Source: Palsa-504 sp963744575 | GTDB lineage: Bacteria; Actinomycetota; Actinomycetes; Streptosporangiales; Streptosporangiaceae | Assembly (NCBI GenBank): GCA_963744575.1 | Contig: CAVUUF010000018.1 | Span: 1-51,567, forward strand | Length of the DNA stretch: 51,567 bases | Direction of reading: 5' to 3' | The notes under the pieces: model-generated | Database searches by the model: none | Seen by the model: only the letters and a program-made list of their open reading frames with translations | Told to the model about the DNA's origin: nothing | Made by a program: the position numbers and the translations under genes | In this document: one piece after another, positions 25,037 to 33,332 of the stretch | Layout of the letters: each line of letters begins with the position of its first letter | Numbering within the stretch: the first letter of the stretch is position 1

Positions 25037-26328
25037 CAGCCCTGGCTGGCCCGGGCCGCGAAGCGGGGATACGCGCCGGCGCCGGCGTAGGCCGCCGCGT
25101 CGCCGAGCAGTTCCTCGATCCGCAGCAGCTGGTTGTACTTGGCCACCCGCTCGCCGCGGGCGGGCGCGCCGGTCTTGATCTGGCCGCAGTCGGTGCCGAC
25201 GGCCAGATCCGAGATGGTGGTGTCATCGGTCTCGCCGGAGCGGTGGCTGATCACGCAGCTGAACCCGGCCCGGTGGGCCAGGCTCACCGCGTCCAGGGTC
25301 TCGGTCACCGAGCCGATCTGGTTCAGCTTGACCAGCAGCGAGTTCGCCGAGCGCTCGGCGATGCCGCGGGCCAGCCGCTCCGGGTTGGTGACGAACAGGT
25401 CATCGCCGACCACCTGGACCCGCTCCCCGATACTCGCCGTGAGCTGCTGCCAGCCCGGCCAGTCCTCCTCGGCCAGCGGGTCCTCCAGCGACACCAGCGG
25501 GTAGGCGCCGACCCATTCCGCGTAGATGGCGGCCATCTCCGCGGAGGTCCGCGGCTTCCCCTCGAAGTTGTAGGCGCCCTCGGCATAGAACTCCGACGCG
25601 GCCGCGTCGATCGCCAGCGCGACGTCCCGGCCGGGGGTGAACCCGGCCTTGCCGATCGCCTCGACGATCAGGTCCAGCGCCGCCCGGTTGTGCTCCAGGT
25701 CGGGCGCGAAGCCGCCCTCGTCGCCGATGCCGGTGGACAGGCCGCGCTGCCTGATCACCGACTTCAGCGCGTGGTAGACCTCGGCCCCCCAGCGCAGCGC
25801 CTCGGCGAAGGTCGCCGCGCCGGCCGGGGTGATCATGAACTCCTGGATGTCCACGTTGTTGTCCGCGTGCGCGCCGCCGTTCAGGATGTTCATCATCGGG
25901 ACCGGCAGCACGTGCGCGTTCGGGCCGCCCAGGTAGCGGAACAGCGGCAGGCCGCTGGACTGCGCGGCGGCGCGGGCGACGGCCATGCTGACGCCGACGA
26001 TGGCGTTCGCGCCCAGCCTCGACTTGCCCGGCGTGCGGTCCAGGTCGATCAGCGCCTGGTCGACCAGCCGCTGGTCGTCGGCCTGGTGGCCGAGCAGTTC
26101 CGGCTGGATCTCGTCGATGACGGCGCAGACCGCCCGGGTTACCCCCTTGCCGCCGTATTCCGAGCCGCCGTCCCGCAGCTCGACCGCCTCGAACGCGCCG
26201 GTCGAGGCGCCGCTCGGCACGCCCGCCGTGGCGACGGTCCCGTCGTCCAGCGCCACCTCGACCTCGAGGGTCGGGTTACCGCGGGAATCCAGGATCTGCC
26301 TGGCATGGATCGCATCTATCGAAACCAC
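25036..26328 (-). CDS. eno: Enolase
   Basis: A 430-aa enzyme converting 2-phosphoglycerate to phosphoenolpyruvate in glycolysis. The start is GTG 26328, with AAGGAG 6 nt upstream; the frame is open further to 26556 but the extension has no homology. Signature motifs are LDSRGNPTLEVEV, GVPSGASTGAFEAVELRDG, GDEGGFAPDL, ASEFYAEGAY, SLEDPLAEEDW, GDDLFVTN, LVKLNQIGSVTETL (catalytic Lys) and SHRSGETDDTTI. Length is normal. It is the first gene of the eno-ftsB-DUF501 unit. Confidence 0.98.
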   Translation of the reverse strand: MVSIDAIHARQILDSRGNPTLEVEVALDDGTVATAGVPSGASTGAFEAVELRDGGSEYGGKGVTRAVCAVIDEIQPELLGHQADDQRLVDQALIDLDRTPGKSRLGANAIVGVSMAVARAAAQSSGLPLFRYLGGPNAHVLPVPMMNILNGGAHADNNVDIQEFMITPAGAATFAEALRWGAEVYHALKSVIRQRGLSTGIGDEGGFAPDLEHNRAALDLIVEAIGKAGFTPGRDVALAIDAAASEFYAEGAYNFEGKPRTSAEMAAIYAEWVGAYPLVSLEDPLAEEDWPGWQQLTASIGERVQVVGDDLFVTNPERLARGIAERSANSLLVKLNQIGSVTETLDAVSLAHRAGFSCVISHRSGETDDTTISDLAVGTDCGQIKTGAPARGERVAKYNQLLRIEELLGDAAAYAGAGAYPRFAARASQG

Positions 26329-26478
26329 CGCCGGCTCCTTGCCTGTCCTCGAATCGCGCCCGTACGGGCCAGGCGCAAGCCCGCCCACAGCGAGCCTAAC
26401 GGAGCGGCGGCACTTCGCTGCACGGGCACGCCGGACCCGGCGCGGAAAGGTTCGGCCGGCCGCGGGTACGCTCCGAAG

Positions 26479-26507
26479 ATCGTATGACCGACAGGTGGTG
26501 ACAATAA
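26479..26507 (-). promoter_or_regulatory. eno: Possible enolase operon promoter
   Basis: On the minus strand TTATTG (26507-26502), a 17-nt spacer and TACGAT (26484-26479) resemble a vegetative sigma-70 promoter, about 150 nt before the enolase GTG. The -35 is weak and the leader is long, so this is tentative. Confidence 0.28.
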
Positions 26508-26634
26508 GTGATACTGAACGTTCATAATGTAATTGTTGCGCTCGGTCGTAAACCACCCAGATGGGCCGTGCGTCTTAGTTTCGTTCCAATACTTCACCTA
26601 CATTTTGGAACACGTTAACTCAGCGGTACGTTTG

Positions 26635-26664
26635 GGAGCACCGGTACCGACGGTACCGGGCTCC
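26635..26664 (+). promoter_or_regulatory. Strong hairpin in the leader of the signalling operon
   Basis: GGAGC and CCGGTACC pair with GGTACCGG and GCTCC around the loop GAC, with a single bulged A: 13 base pairs. There is no T tract after it. It lies about 145 bases before the first gene; it could be a terminator for upstream transcription or an operator (GGTACC palindromes). Confidence 0.4.
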
Positions 26665-26807
26665 ATCTCTGGGGAGAGGACTGTCTTGTCTGTCGAGGTC
26701 GGGAACATTGTCAGGCATCGCGGAAGGGTGGAATGCGGCTGCGACGTGCACAGCGAAGCACACGCAGTCTTTAGCTACCGTTAAGAGTCAGCCGGAGGGG
26801 TGGGCCG

Positions 26808-27149
26808 GTGAGGCTGGTTATTGGCCACGACAACCGAAACCTATGCGAGGCACTCGCCGTCGCACTTGAAGCACGCGGTCATCAGGTGCCGGCGACCGCG
26901 ACGACCACGGCACTTGGGATTGCCGAGGTGGCCTGGCACCGGGTTGAGGCGTGCCTGCTCGACCCGTGCTCTCCTGCCGGCAGGCGTGTGCTTTCACATC
27001 GCGGAAGAGGGAAATGCTGCGCAGAATCAGCGATCGGACTACTTAGCACCGTGCTACTCGACCATGGGCGATCATTGCCGACGTCAAACGAGCACTGCAG
27101 GTTGTCCGACGCCCTTGCGGCGCGATGCAGTACGGCCAGATTGTGGTGA
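26808..27149 (+). pseudogene. Degenerate response-regulator receiver
   Basis: GTG 26808 with GGAGGGG upstream begins RLVIGHDNRNLCEALAVALE, ARGHQVPATATTTALGIAEV, VEACLLDPCSP. This is a receiver-domain start (beta1, helix1 and the Asp in ACLLDP), but one acidic-pocket residue is His (GHDN for DDN). Past residue about 60 nothing resembles a receiver and the 113-aa frame ends. A complete receiver needs about 120 residues plus an output domain. I read it as a decayed regulator ahead of the histidine kinase; a deliberate short receiver is less likely. Confidence 0.5.
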
Positions 27150-27225
27150 AGATGAGGGTCCGACGTGGGAGCGACGGCACCTGATAGCTGTGTCTGTGGG
27201 AATATCGGAGGGGAGTGGGGACCAA

Positions 27226-27909
27226 GTGGAGTGGGTCCATCAAGAGTGCCCGGGCATTCTTGACTATAACTTTGCGGATTTGTCGGAACAGAGGGAGGAT
27301 TCCTTCACCGCAGCGCGCGCGTCGCTGCATGAGCTTTGTCATGACCTGATTGAACCGGCGGCCACCATCAGGTGGCTGGTACGCGCCGCCACCGTCACCG
27401 AGTCAGGGCAAGACCTGCGGGGCCGGCTTGACGCCATCGACGTCGCGGCTGCGCAGATCGCGGCGATCTGCGAGAACGTTCTGGACTGGCCGCAGCGCGG
27501 CGCGTCGGCGCGCCTCGACGTGCTCGCGGGCGACTCGGCGGCCAGCGCACAGATCCGGTACGCCGGGGTGATCGACGTGATCTCCCAGCCCGTCACGGCA
27601 CTGGCACCGGCCGGCGACATCGTGCGGATCCTGGGTAACCTCCTGGCCAATGCGTGCCGGGCGGCCGGGCCGGGCGGCCGGGTCCGCATCCTGGTCGACG
27701 AGGCCGGCGCCCAGGCCCGGATGGCCATCGCCGATTCAGGCAAGGGCCTCGGCCAGACGACGGTACCAGGCGGCCGGGCGGGCCTCGGGCTCGACATCGT
27801 CGGTGCGCTCGCGCTGAAGTACGGCGGCAGCGTGCGCCTTGGCGTCAGCGACCTCGGCGGCCTTGCGGTGACCGTGCTGCTGCCCGCGCAAGGGGGGGCG
27901 GCGAATTGA
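27226..27909 (+). CDS. Soluble histidine kinase
   Basis: A 227-aa protein; GTG 27226 is preferred because GGAGGGGAG lies upstream (GTG 27190 and 27196 are alternatives). The dimerisation/phosphoacceptor helix has LHELCHDLIEPAATIRWLVR with His39. The ATPase domain shows an N box (RILGNLLANACRAAG), G1 (IADSGKGLG), G2 (GGRAGLGLDIV) and a final VTVLLP strand. There is no sensor domain or membrane segment, so it is cytoplasmic and probably takes its signal from a partner. It overlaps the next gene (TTGA), and its likely phosphorylation partners are the two response regulators downstream. Confidence 0.8.
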   Translation: MEWVHQECPGILDYNFADLSEQREDSFTAARASLHELCHDLIEPAATIRWLVRAATVTESGQDLRGRLDAIDVAAAQIAAICENVLDWPQRGASARLDVLAGDSAASAQIRYAGVIDVISQPVTALAPAGDIVRILGNLLANACRAAGPGGRVRILVDEAGAQARMAIADSGKGLGQTTVPGGRAGLGLDIVGALALKYGGSVRLGVSDLGGLAVTVLLPAQGGAAN

Positions 27910-28601
27910 AGGTCGTGATCGCCGACGCGCACCGTATCTTCGCCGGCGCCCTTGAATCGCTGCTGCGCAGGGCGGGTCACGGGGTCGTCGGTTGGGTAGC
28001 CGGGCTCGATGACGCCGTGGAATTGAGCTTGCACGAGCAGGCCGACGCCTGCGTGCTCGACCTCGGCCTGGCCGGAACCTGCGAGCCGGGTACGCTGCAG
28101 ATGGCCATGGCCAGTTCGCCGCGGACCGCCTTCGTGGTGCTTGCGGATTCGCCCGGCTCGGCCGGCTTCGTGGGCATCCTCGCCGCGGGAGTGCACGGCG
28201 CCGCGCTCAAGACCGACGATTTCGTCGAGGTCCTGCGGGTGCTCACCGCCGCGGTGAACCGGCTGGCCCGCCGCGGTGGCGGAGGCGCGGTGCTCTCGCT
28301 GGCGGCCCAGGCCGCCCACCGGCCGATCCGGCACAGCCCGCGCTACCCGGCCCTTGACCATCTGCTGACCCCGCGTGAGCGCGAGGTACTGGCACGCCTG
28401 GTCCGGGGCGAGAGCACGACCAGCATGGCCAGGGCGATGGGCGTGCGGCTGTCCACGACCCGCACCCACGTCGACTCCGTGTTCGTCAAGCTCGGGGTGC
28501 ATTCCCGGCTGGAGGCCGTCGCCTACGCCGTCCGGGAGGGGATCGTCGACATACGTGGCGGCCTCGAGCCGCCGGCGACGCCCGAGGCTCTCAGCGGGTA
28601 A
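27906..28601 (+). CDS. LuxR-type response regulator 1
   Basis: A 231-aa protein. The TTG start at 27906 overlaps the kinase stop and follows a G-rich ribosome-binding site. The receiver domain (KVVIADAHRIFAGALESLLR, phosphoacceptor Asp52 in CVLDLGLAG) is followed by a linker and a LuxR/NarL helix-turn-helix (LTPREREVLARLVRGESTTS, TTRTHVDSVFVKLGVHSRLE). The acidic pocket has only one Asp where most have two, so phosphorylation may be altered. The stop overlaps the second regulator (TAATG). Likely a transcription factor driven by the kinase. Confidence 0.85.
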   Translation: MKVVIADAHRIFAGALESLLRRAGHGVVGWVAGLDDAVELSLHEQADACVLDLGLAGTCEPGTLQMAMASSPRTAFVVLADSPGSAGFVGILAAGVHGAALKTDDFVEVLRVLTAAVNRLARRGGGGAVLSLAAQAAHRPIRHSPRYPALDHLLTPREREVLARLVRGESTTSMARAMGVRLSTTRTHVDSVFVKLGVHSRLEAVAYAVREGIVDIRGGLEPPATPEALSG

Positions 28602-29242
28602 TGCAGACCAGTAACCTGCTCATCGTCGACGACCACCGCGTCTTCTGCCAGGGCCTGGAGACCGTCTTCGCAGCGGAACCGGACTTCGATCCGATGGCGA
28701 TCAGCAATCCTGATCAGGTGCTCGGTATCGTGGCGGCGTGCCGGCCGGACGTGGTGCTGATGGATCTGCGTCTCGGTGAGGTCAGCGGCGTCGACCTCAT
28801 CCGGCAGATCACCGTGCTGCCGTCCCCGCCCGCGGTGGTGGTGCTGACCGCCTACGCCAACATCGCCGCGGCGCTGGACGCGGTCCGGGCTGGCGCGGTG
28901 GGCTTCGTGGCCAAGAACGCTTCGGTCGAGCAGGTCATCAGCGCGGCGCGGGCCGCAGTGCTCGGCGGCAGCTGGCTGCCGCCCGAGCTGATAAGCAAGC
29001 TGGTCGCCGAGCACCAGGAGCCAGTCGGCGCGCCGCAGCTCATAGCGCAGCTCACGGCGCGGGAGCATCAGGTGCTCAGCCTGATGGTCAGCGGCCTGGA
29101 CCGGAACGGCATCGCGGAAAAGCTGCACCAGTCGCCGAATACCGTCCGCACGCATATCCGCAACGTGATCGTGAAGCTCGACTGCCACAGCGCCATCGAG
29201 GCCGTCGCCGTCGGCCTCAAGGCGGGCCTGCGCCCCGAATAG
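28601..29242 (+). CDS. LuxR-type response regulator 2
   Basis: A 213-aa NarL-family regulator starting at ATG 28601. The receiver is canonical: LLIVDDHRVFCQGLETVFAA, Asp55 in VVLMDLRLGEVSG, Thr in VVLTAY and Lys in FVAKNAS. The DNA-binding domain (LTAREHQVLSLMVSGLDRNG, NTVRTHIRNVIVKLDCHSAI) is intact. It is the last gene of the plus-strand signalling operon and converges with the exopolysaccharide operon, whose last gene ends 29 bp away. It may control that locus; this is inferred from proximity only. Confidence 0.92.
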   Translation: MQTSNLLIVDDHRVFCQGLETVFAAEPDFDPMAISNPDQVLGIVAACRPDVVLMDLRLGEVSGVDLIRQITVLPSPPAVVVLTAYANIAAALDAVRAGAVGFVAKNASVEQVISAARAAVLGGSWLPPELISKLVAEHQEPVGAPQLIAQLTAREHQVLSLMVSGLDRNGIAEKLHQSPNTVRTHIRNVIVKLDCHSAIEAVAVGLKAGLRPE

Positions 29243-29270
29243 CCGATCGGCACGGCCACCAGGGCGACCG

Positions 29271-32200
29271 CTAGTAGCGTCGGAAGGGCCAGCCCCGGCG
29301 CCGGTTACGCCGCTCGCCGTTCGCTGCGATCGGGGCCGGGGGGGCCGTCGCCGTCTGCTGCTCAACCTGGTCGGCCGGACCGGCCGGAGTCGAAGCGGGA
29401 ACGGCCTCCATCACGATCGTGGCCTCGTCGTCTTCTGACCACGGACGCGGACGGCTCGCCACCATCGTGGCCTCGTCGTCTTCTGACCACGGACGCCGAC
29501 GGCTCGCCGCCATCATCGTCGGCGCGTCGTGGGTCACCGGAGGCCGGTAGCGGCCGAAGATAACCGTCGCGTCGCTATGGTCCTCGCGGTCCGCATGCGC
29601 AGGCGCGGGCGCGGGCGGATCGATCAGGCTCGTCGGCGCGTCGTGGGTCACCGGAGGCCGGTAGCGGCCGAAGATAACCGTCGCGTCGCTATGGTCCTCG
29701 CGGTCCGCATGCGCAGGCGCGGGCGCGGGCGGATCGATCAGGCTCGTCGGCGCGTCGTGGGTCACCGGAGGCCGGTAGCGGCCGAAGACAACCGTCGCGT
29801 CGCTATGGTCCTCGCGGTCCGCATGCGCCTGCGGACCGATCAGGATCGTCGGCGAAGCGTCAGGCAGCAGCGGCGCGTAGGGGACCAGCACGACCGTAGG
29901 CGTGTCGTCCTCGTCCCGCGGAGGCGCGTGGCGAGCCGGACCGGCCAGCCCGGCGTCGGCCAGAGCCGCAGGCGCGGGTGCGGGTGCGGGCTTAGCCAGC
30001 CCGGCCAGCAGCAGCGCCGTGCGGACCAGGATCTTCAGGTCATGCCCGAGACCGCGGCGCCGCAGGTAGTCCAGGTCGATGGCCAGCTTAGGATGCAGTT
30101 CGTACGTCGCGTAGTGCCGCTCCGGGTCCTCCTCGCCCAGAATCGTCGCCTTCTGGACTTCGGTGTAGAAGATCTGCCCGGGACCGGTCAGGCCGGGGCG
30201 CACGTTGAGGATCTGGAGCTCTTCGTCGTGGTAGTACGGGATGAACCGGGGTACCTCCGGCCGCGGGCCGATGATCGTCATGTCGCCCCGCAGCACGTTG
30301 ACCAGTTGCGGCAGCTCATCCAGCTTGGCCGCGCGCAGCACGGCGCCGAGCTTGGTGACTCGGGAGTCCGCGCGGCTGGTGACCAGCGGGCCGGCCTTGT
30401 CGGCGCCGGACACCATCGAGCGGAGCTTGAGCATCGTGAACTGCTCCGCCGCCCGGCCGGTGCGGACCTGCCGGTAGAAGGCCGGCCCCCGGCTGGTCAG
30501 CCGGACCAGGCCGGCCAGCAGCACGATGATCGGGCCGGTGAACACCAGCGCGATCCCGGACACCACGATGTCCACCACCCGGCGCGCCCGGGAATCACCG
30601 ACGATCTTCGGCTTGGCCAGCGTGAAGTTCTCGGTCAGCGCGGCCACGCGGAACTGGCTGCGGGCGAGCAGGACCAGCACCATGGTGGTGGTCAGGTAGG
30701 TGACGGCGGACGTGATGGCGCCGCCCATCGCCCCGAAACGGGGGATGAGGATGACGTCGAGCGTCACGGTGATGGCCGCGCCGACGCCCATCCCGACCGA
30801 GTTGAGACCCGGCCGGCCGAGCCCCAGCAGGTACGCGGACGAGACCGCGGCCGCTCCCTCGATGGACAGGCCGATGATGATGACCTCAGCCGGCAGGATG
30901 GCCCCGTGGAACGCCGGCCCGTACAGGATGGGCAGCGCGATCACGGTGGCCCCGGCCAGGAAGGGCGTCATGGCCACGGTCAGCGCGGTGATGCGCGGCA
31001 GCACCTTGCGGGCCTCGGCGGTCGCCTTGACCCGGCCCAGGCGTGCGTACCGCGGGTACAGGACGTAGTTGACGGCCGTCGGGACGAGCCGCATCAGCTC
31101 GGCGAACTTCGACGCCACCGCGTAGACGCCGAGCACGGCGGGCCCGGCCAGCGCCCCGAGGAGCACGAAGTCGAACCGCAGGTTCGTCAGCCAGAGCATG
31201 TTACCCAGCTGCCCGCGGGCCCCGAACGCGGCGATCCGCCCGGCCAGGCTGAACGACGGCCGCCCCCAGTGGGAGAAGAAGCCGCGCGACCACAGTCGCA
31301 GGATCGCGGTCACCGTGTACAGGGCGCCGGAGACGATCAGGGCGGCGACCACCAGAGTCACGCCGCCCTTTCCGGTCCAGACCCGCAGGGCCGTGTAGAC
31401 CGGGACGAACCAGAACTCCTCGGCCACGATGAGCAGGTTCGCACCGCTGATGTCGCCCGAGCCCTGGCAGCAGGCCTTGGCCGTGACGTTCCACAGCCAG
31501 GTGACCACCGAGATGGCCATGGCCACGACCAGCTCGATCGGCATCTGCTTGAAGAACACGTCATGGAACGGGATGGCCAGGGCGAGCCAGACCACCGCGC
31601 TGACCGCGGCGCCGACGACGGCCATAATGGCCAGCGTGGGCCGGACCCGCCGGTCCTTGCCGTGCTCGCCGGCCAGGAAGTACGCCGAGGCGGTGGGCAG
31701 GCCGCAGGAGACCACGACGCCGAGCAGCCAGGGCAGCACCCGCAACAGCGCATAGTAGCCCAGGACGGTCGGGCCGCCGATCCGGGCCACGAGCAGGCTG
31801 GCGACCGAGACGCAGGCCAGCGCGCCGCCCTGGGCGCCCAGGTTGCCGATGACCTGCTTGGATACCATCCGCGATCCGCCCTTGGCGGCGACACTGGCGG
31901 CTGGCAGCGGCGGCGCGTACGGGGCGGCGGGGCGGCGAAGGGCCGGCGCGTGGCCGTTGCCGCTGACCGTCTTGCCCGACGGCGGGGTGGCCGCGGGCGC
32001 CAGGGCGGCCGGCCGCAGCCGGGCGAACCGGCGCTTACGGGCGGCCAGATGCGCCTGCAGCGCGTCGCGGCTCAGGACGGCGGTGACCGCGAACAGGATC
32101 CACAGCGGGCGGAAGTGCAGGACCTCTTCGTAGAACGAGTTGATGCTGATCGCGAGCAGGCCGGCCACCAGGCCCGCCGGGGCGGGCACGGCGGCGCGCA

Positions 32201-33332
32201 TCGGCGCTGACAGCGGCCGCCGCACCACCGGCCCGGCCCGGATGGCGACGCAGCCGGCCAGGAATATCAGCGCGAACAGGCCGAGCACGCCGCGCTCGCA
32301 CAGCGCGGCGAGCCAGTCGTTGTGCGCCTCGTTGGAGTACGGGTAGTACCAGTTCGCGAGCAGCTGCTTGGTGCTCAGCGGCCCGAGGCCGATCAGGCCG
32401 TCGCTGCGCTGGTACAGCTGGACGGTCTCCTGGATGAGCTGCCCGCGCTCGTTGCTGCTCTGCGCGCTGCGGCCGATCGAGTTGACCAGCAACGGCTGGC
32501 CGCTGTCGAGCGCCCACTGCCGGATCGAGTTGAGCGGCAGGACGGTGAAGAAGGTGCCGACCGCGAGGCCGATGATCAGCCCGGTCGCGATCACCCCGGC
32601 CCAGCCATGACGCCGGTAGTACCGGACCATCAGCAGGAACGAGATGCCGAGCCCGAGCGCGAGGACGCCGCCGTTGGATTCGGTCAGCACCAGCGCCCAT
32701 ACCAGCGCGATGTAGCCGAAGAACCTCACCCACCGCTTGCCGGGCGTGCGCGAGGCGAAGATCACGAAGATCGTGGCGTCCCAGAACCACGAGGCGTAGT
32801 TGGGGTCGCCGAAGGTGAACGCCAGCCGGTTCCCCTCGGCGGGGTTGATCCCTTCCAGCGGCGTGATGTGGGCGGCCCAGGAGACGATGAACAGCAGAGC
32901 CCAGAAGATCCCCGACCAGCTCCAGGCCGCGAGCGCATAGCGCATCGCCCGGGGCCCGGTCAGCACGTTGACCAGCGTCGTGCACCAGGCGAAGAGCAGC
33001 AGGTCGATCAGCAGGGTGTTCAGTGCCGTGCTGGGCAGCTCCGAGACCAGGCCGGACGCCGCTCCGGCGATGACGAACAGCGCGACCGGGATGAAGTAGG
33101 GAGCGCGCAGCTTCTGGTGCGTGCCGGCCAGCCAGATCAGGGAGGTGACGATCGCGGCCACGATGAGCAGATCGACCGGCGAGCTGTTGCCGGGGCCGGT
33201 CGGGTGCAGGACCGGCTGGAAGATGATGGCCAGGACCAGCGTGATCACGGCCACGCGCTGGGCGCTGCCGCGGGCGGGCGCCGCGGGCTTGTCCCGCCGC
33301 GCGGTCCTGGCCCGCGTCATCGTCATCGTCAT
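29271..33332 (-). CDS. Wzy-Wzx-sugar phosphate transferase triple fusion
   Basis: One uninterrupted frame of about 1353 aa; ATG 33332 overlaps the upstream stop (TGATG). Residues 1-435 form a polytopic O-antigen polymerase/ligase-like domain (about 11 membrane segments, with AHNDWLAALCERGVLGLFAL). A Pro/Ala linker leads to Met490 (MVSKQVIGNLGAQGGALACV), where a flippase of the PST/MATE type with about 12 segments runs to about 905. Residues 915-1120 are a polyprenyl-phosphate sugar-1-phosphate transferase: ARRVVDIVVSGIALVFTGPI, FYRQVRTG, TMLKLRSMVSGAD, the Asp-Glu dyad in LDELPQLVNVLRGDM, IIGPRPEVPRF. The last 230 residues are a disordered tail with 38-residue repeats. Together the domains start, flip and polymerise a repeat unit, normally the work of three proteins. 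An internal start at Met490 could also give a separate flippase-transferase. Confidence 0.9.
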   Translation of the reverse strand: MTMTMTRARTARRDKPAAPARGSAQRVAVITLVLAIIFQPVLHPTGPGNSSPVDLLIVAAIVTSLIWLAGTHQKLRAPYFIPVALFVIAGAASGLVSELPSTALNTLLIDLLLFAWCTTLVNVLTGPRAMRYALAAWSWSGIFWALLFIVSWAAHITPLEGINPAEGNRLAFTFGDPNYASWFWDATIFVIFASRTPGKRWVRFFGYIALVWALVLTESNGGVLALGLGISFLLMVRYYRRHGWAGVIATGLIIGLAVGTFFTVLPLNSIRQWALDSGQPLLVNSIGRSAQSSNERGQLIQETVQLYQRSDGLIGLGPLSTKQLLANWYYPYSNEAHNDWLAALCERGVLGLFALIFLAGCVAIRAGPVVRRPLSAPMRAAVPAPAGLVAGLLAISINSFYEEVLHFRPLWILFAVTAVLSRDALQAHLAARKRRFARLRPAALAPAATPPSGKTVSGNGHAPALRRPAAPYAPPLPAASVAAKGGSRMVSKQVIGNLGAQGGALACVSVASLLVARIGGPTVLGYYALLRVLPWLLGVVVSCGLPTASAYFLAGEHGKDRRVRPTLAIMAVVGAAVSAVVWLALAIPFHDVFFKQMPIELVVAMAISVVTWLWNVTAKACCQGSGDISGANLLIVAEEFWFVPVYTALRVWTGKGGVTLVVAALIVSGALYTVTAILRLWSRGFFSHWGRPSFSLAGRIAAFGARGQLGNMLWLTNLRFDFVLLGALAGPAVLGVYAVASKFAELMRLVPTAVNYVLYPRYARLGRVKATAEARKVLPRITALTVAMTPFLAGATVIALPILYGPAFHGAILPAEVIIIGLSIEGAAAVSSAYLLGLGRPGLNSVGMGVGAAITVTLDVILIPRFGAMGGAITSAVTYLTTTMVLVLLARSQFRVAALTENFTLAKPKIVGDSRARRVVDIVVSGIALVFTGPIIVLLAGLVRLTSRGPAFYRQVRTGRAAEQFTMLKLRSMVSGADKAGPLVTSRADSRVTKLGAVLRAAKLDELPQLVNVLRGDMTIIGPRPEVPRFIPYYHDEELQILNVRPGLTGPGQIFYTEVQKATILGEEDPERHYATYELHPKLAIDLDYLRRRGLGHDLKILVRTALLLAGLAKPAPAPAPAALADAGLAGPARHAPPRDEDDTPTVVLVPYAPLLPDASPTILIGPQAHADREDHSDATVVFGRYRPPVTHDAPTSLIDPPAPAPAHADREDHSDATVIFGRYRPPVTHDAPTSLIDPPAPAPAHADREDHSDATVIFGRYRPPVTHDAPTMMAASRRRPWSEDDEATMVASRPRPWSEDDEATIVMEAVPASTPAGPADQVEQQTATAPPAPIAANGERRNRRRGWPFRRY
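29518..29828 (-). repeat. Tandem 114-bp repeats (38 aa) in the tail of the triple fusion
   Basis: Near-identical units begin at 29518, 29632 and 29746, exactly 114 bp apart; the third diverges after about 83 bp. Each encodes SDATVIFGRYRPPVTHDAPT and a PAPAPAHADRED linker. Near identity at DNA level means recent duplication or homogenisation, and copy number is likely to vary between strains. Confidence 0.92.

Larger units (their letters stand above)
26329..26807. other. Intergenic region between divergent enolase and signalling operons
   Basis: About 480 bases with no gene, AT-rich between 26500 and 26630. It holds the putative enolase promoter, a strong hairpin at 26635-26664 and the leader of the plus-strand signalling operon. 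Confidence 0.5.

Noticed and set aside
25243..26487. Plus-strand frame of 414 codons over enolase
   Set aside because: Enolase on the other strand is certain; the antisense translation has no motif.
29518..29828. CRISPR-like array
   Set aside because: The 114-bp units are contiguous, in frame and coding, without spacers.
29529..32210. Long plus-strand open frame (893 codons) opposite the triple fusion
   Set aside because: Low-complexity Arg/Asp/Gln-rich translation with no motif; a typical antisense shadow in high-GC coding DNA.
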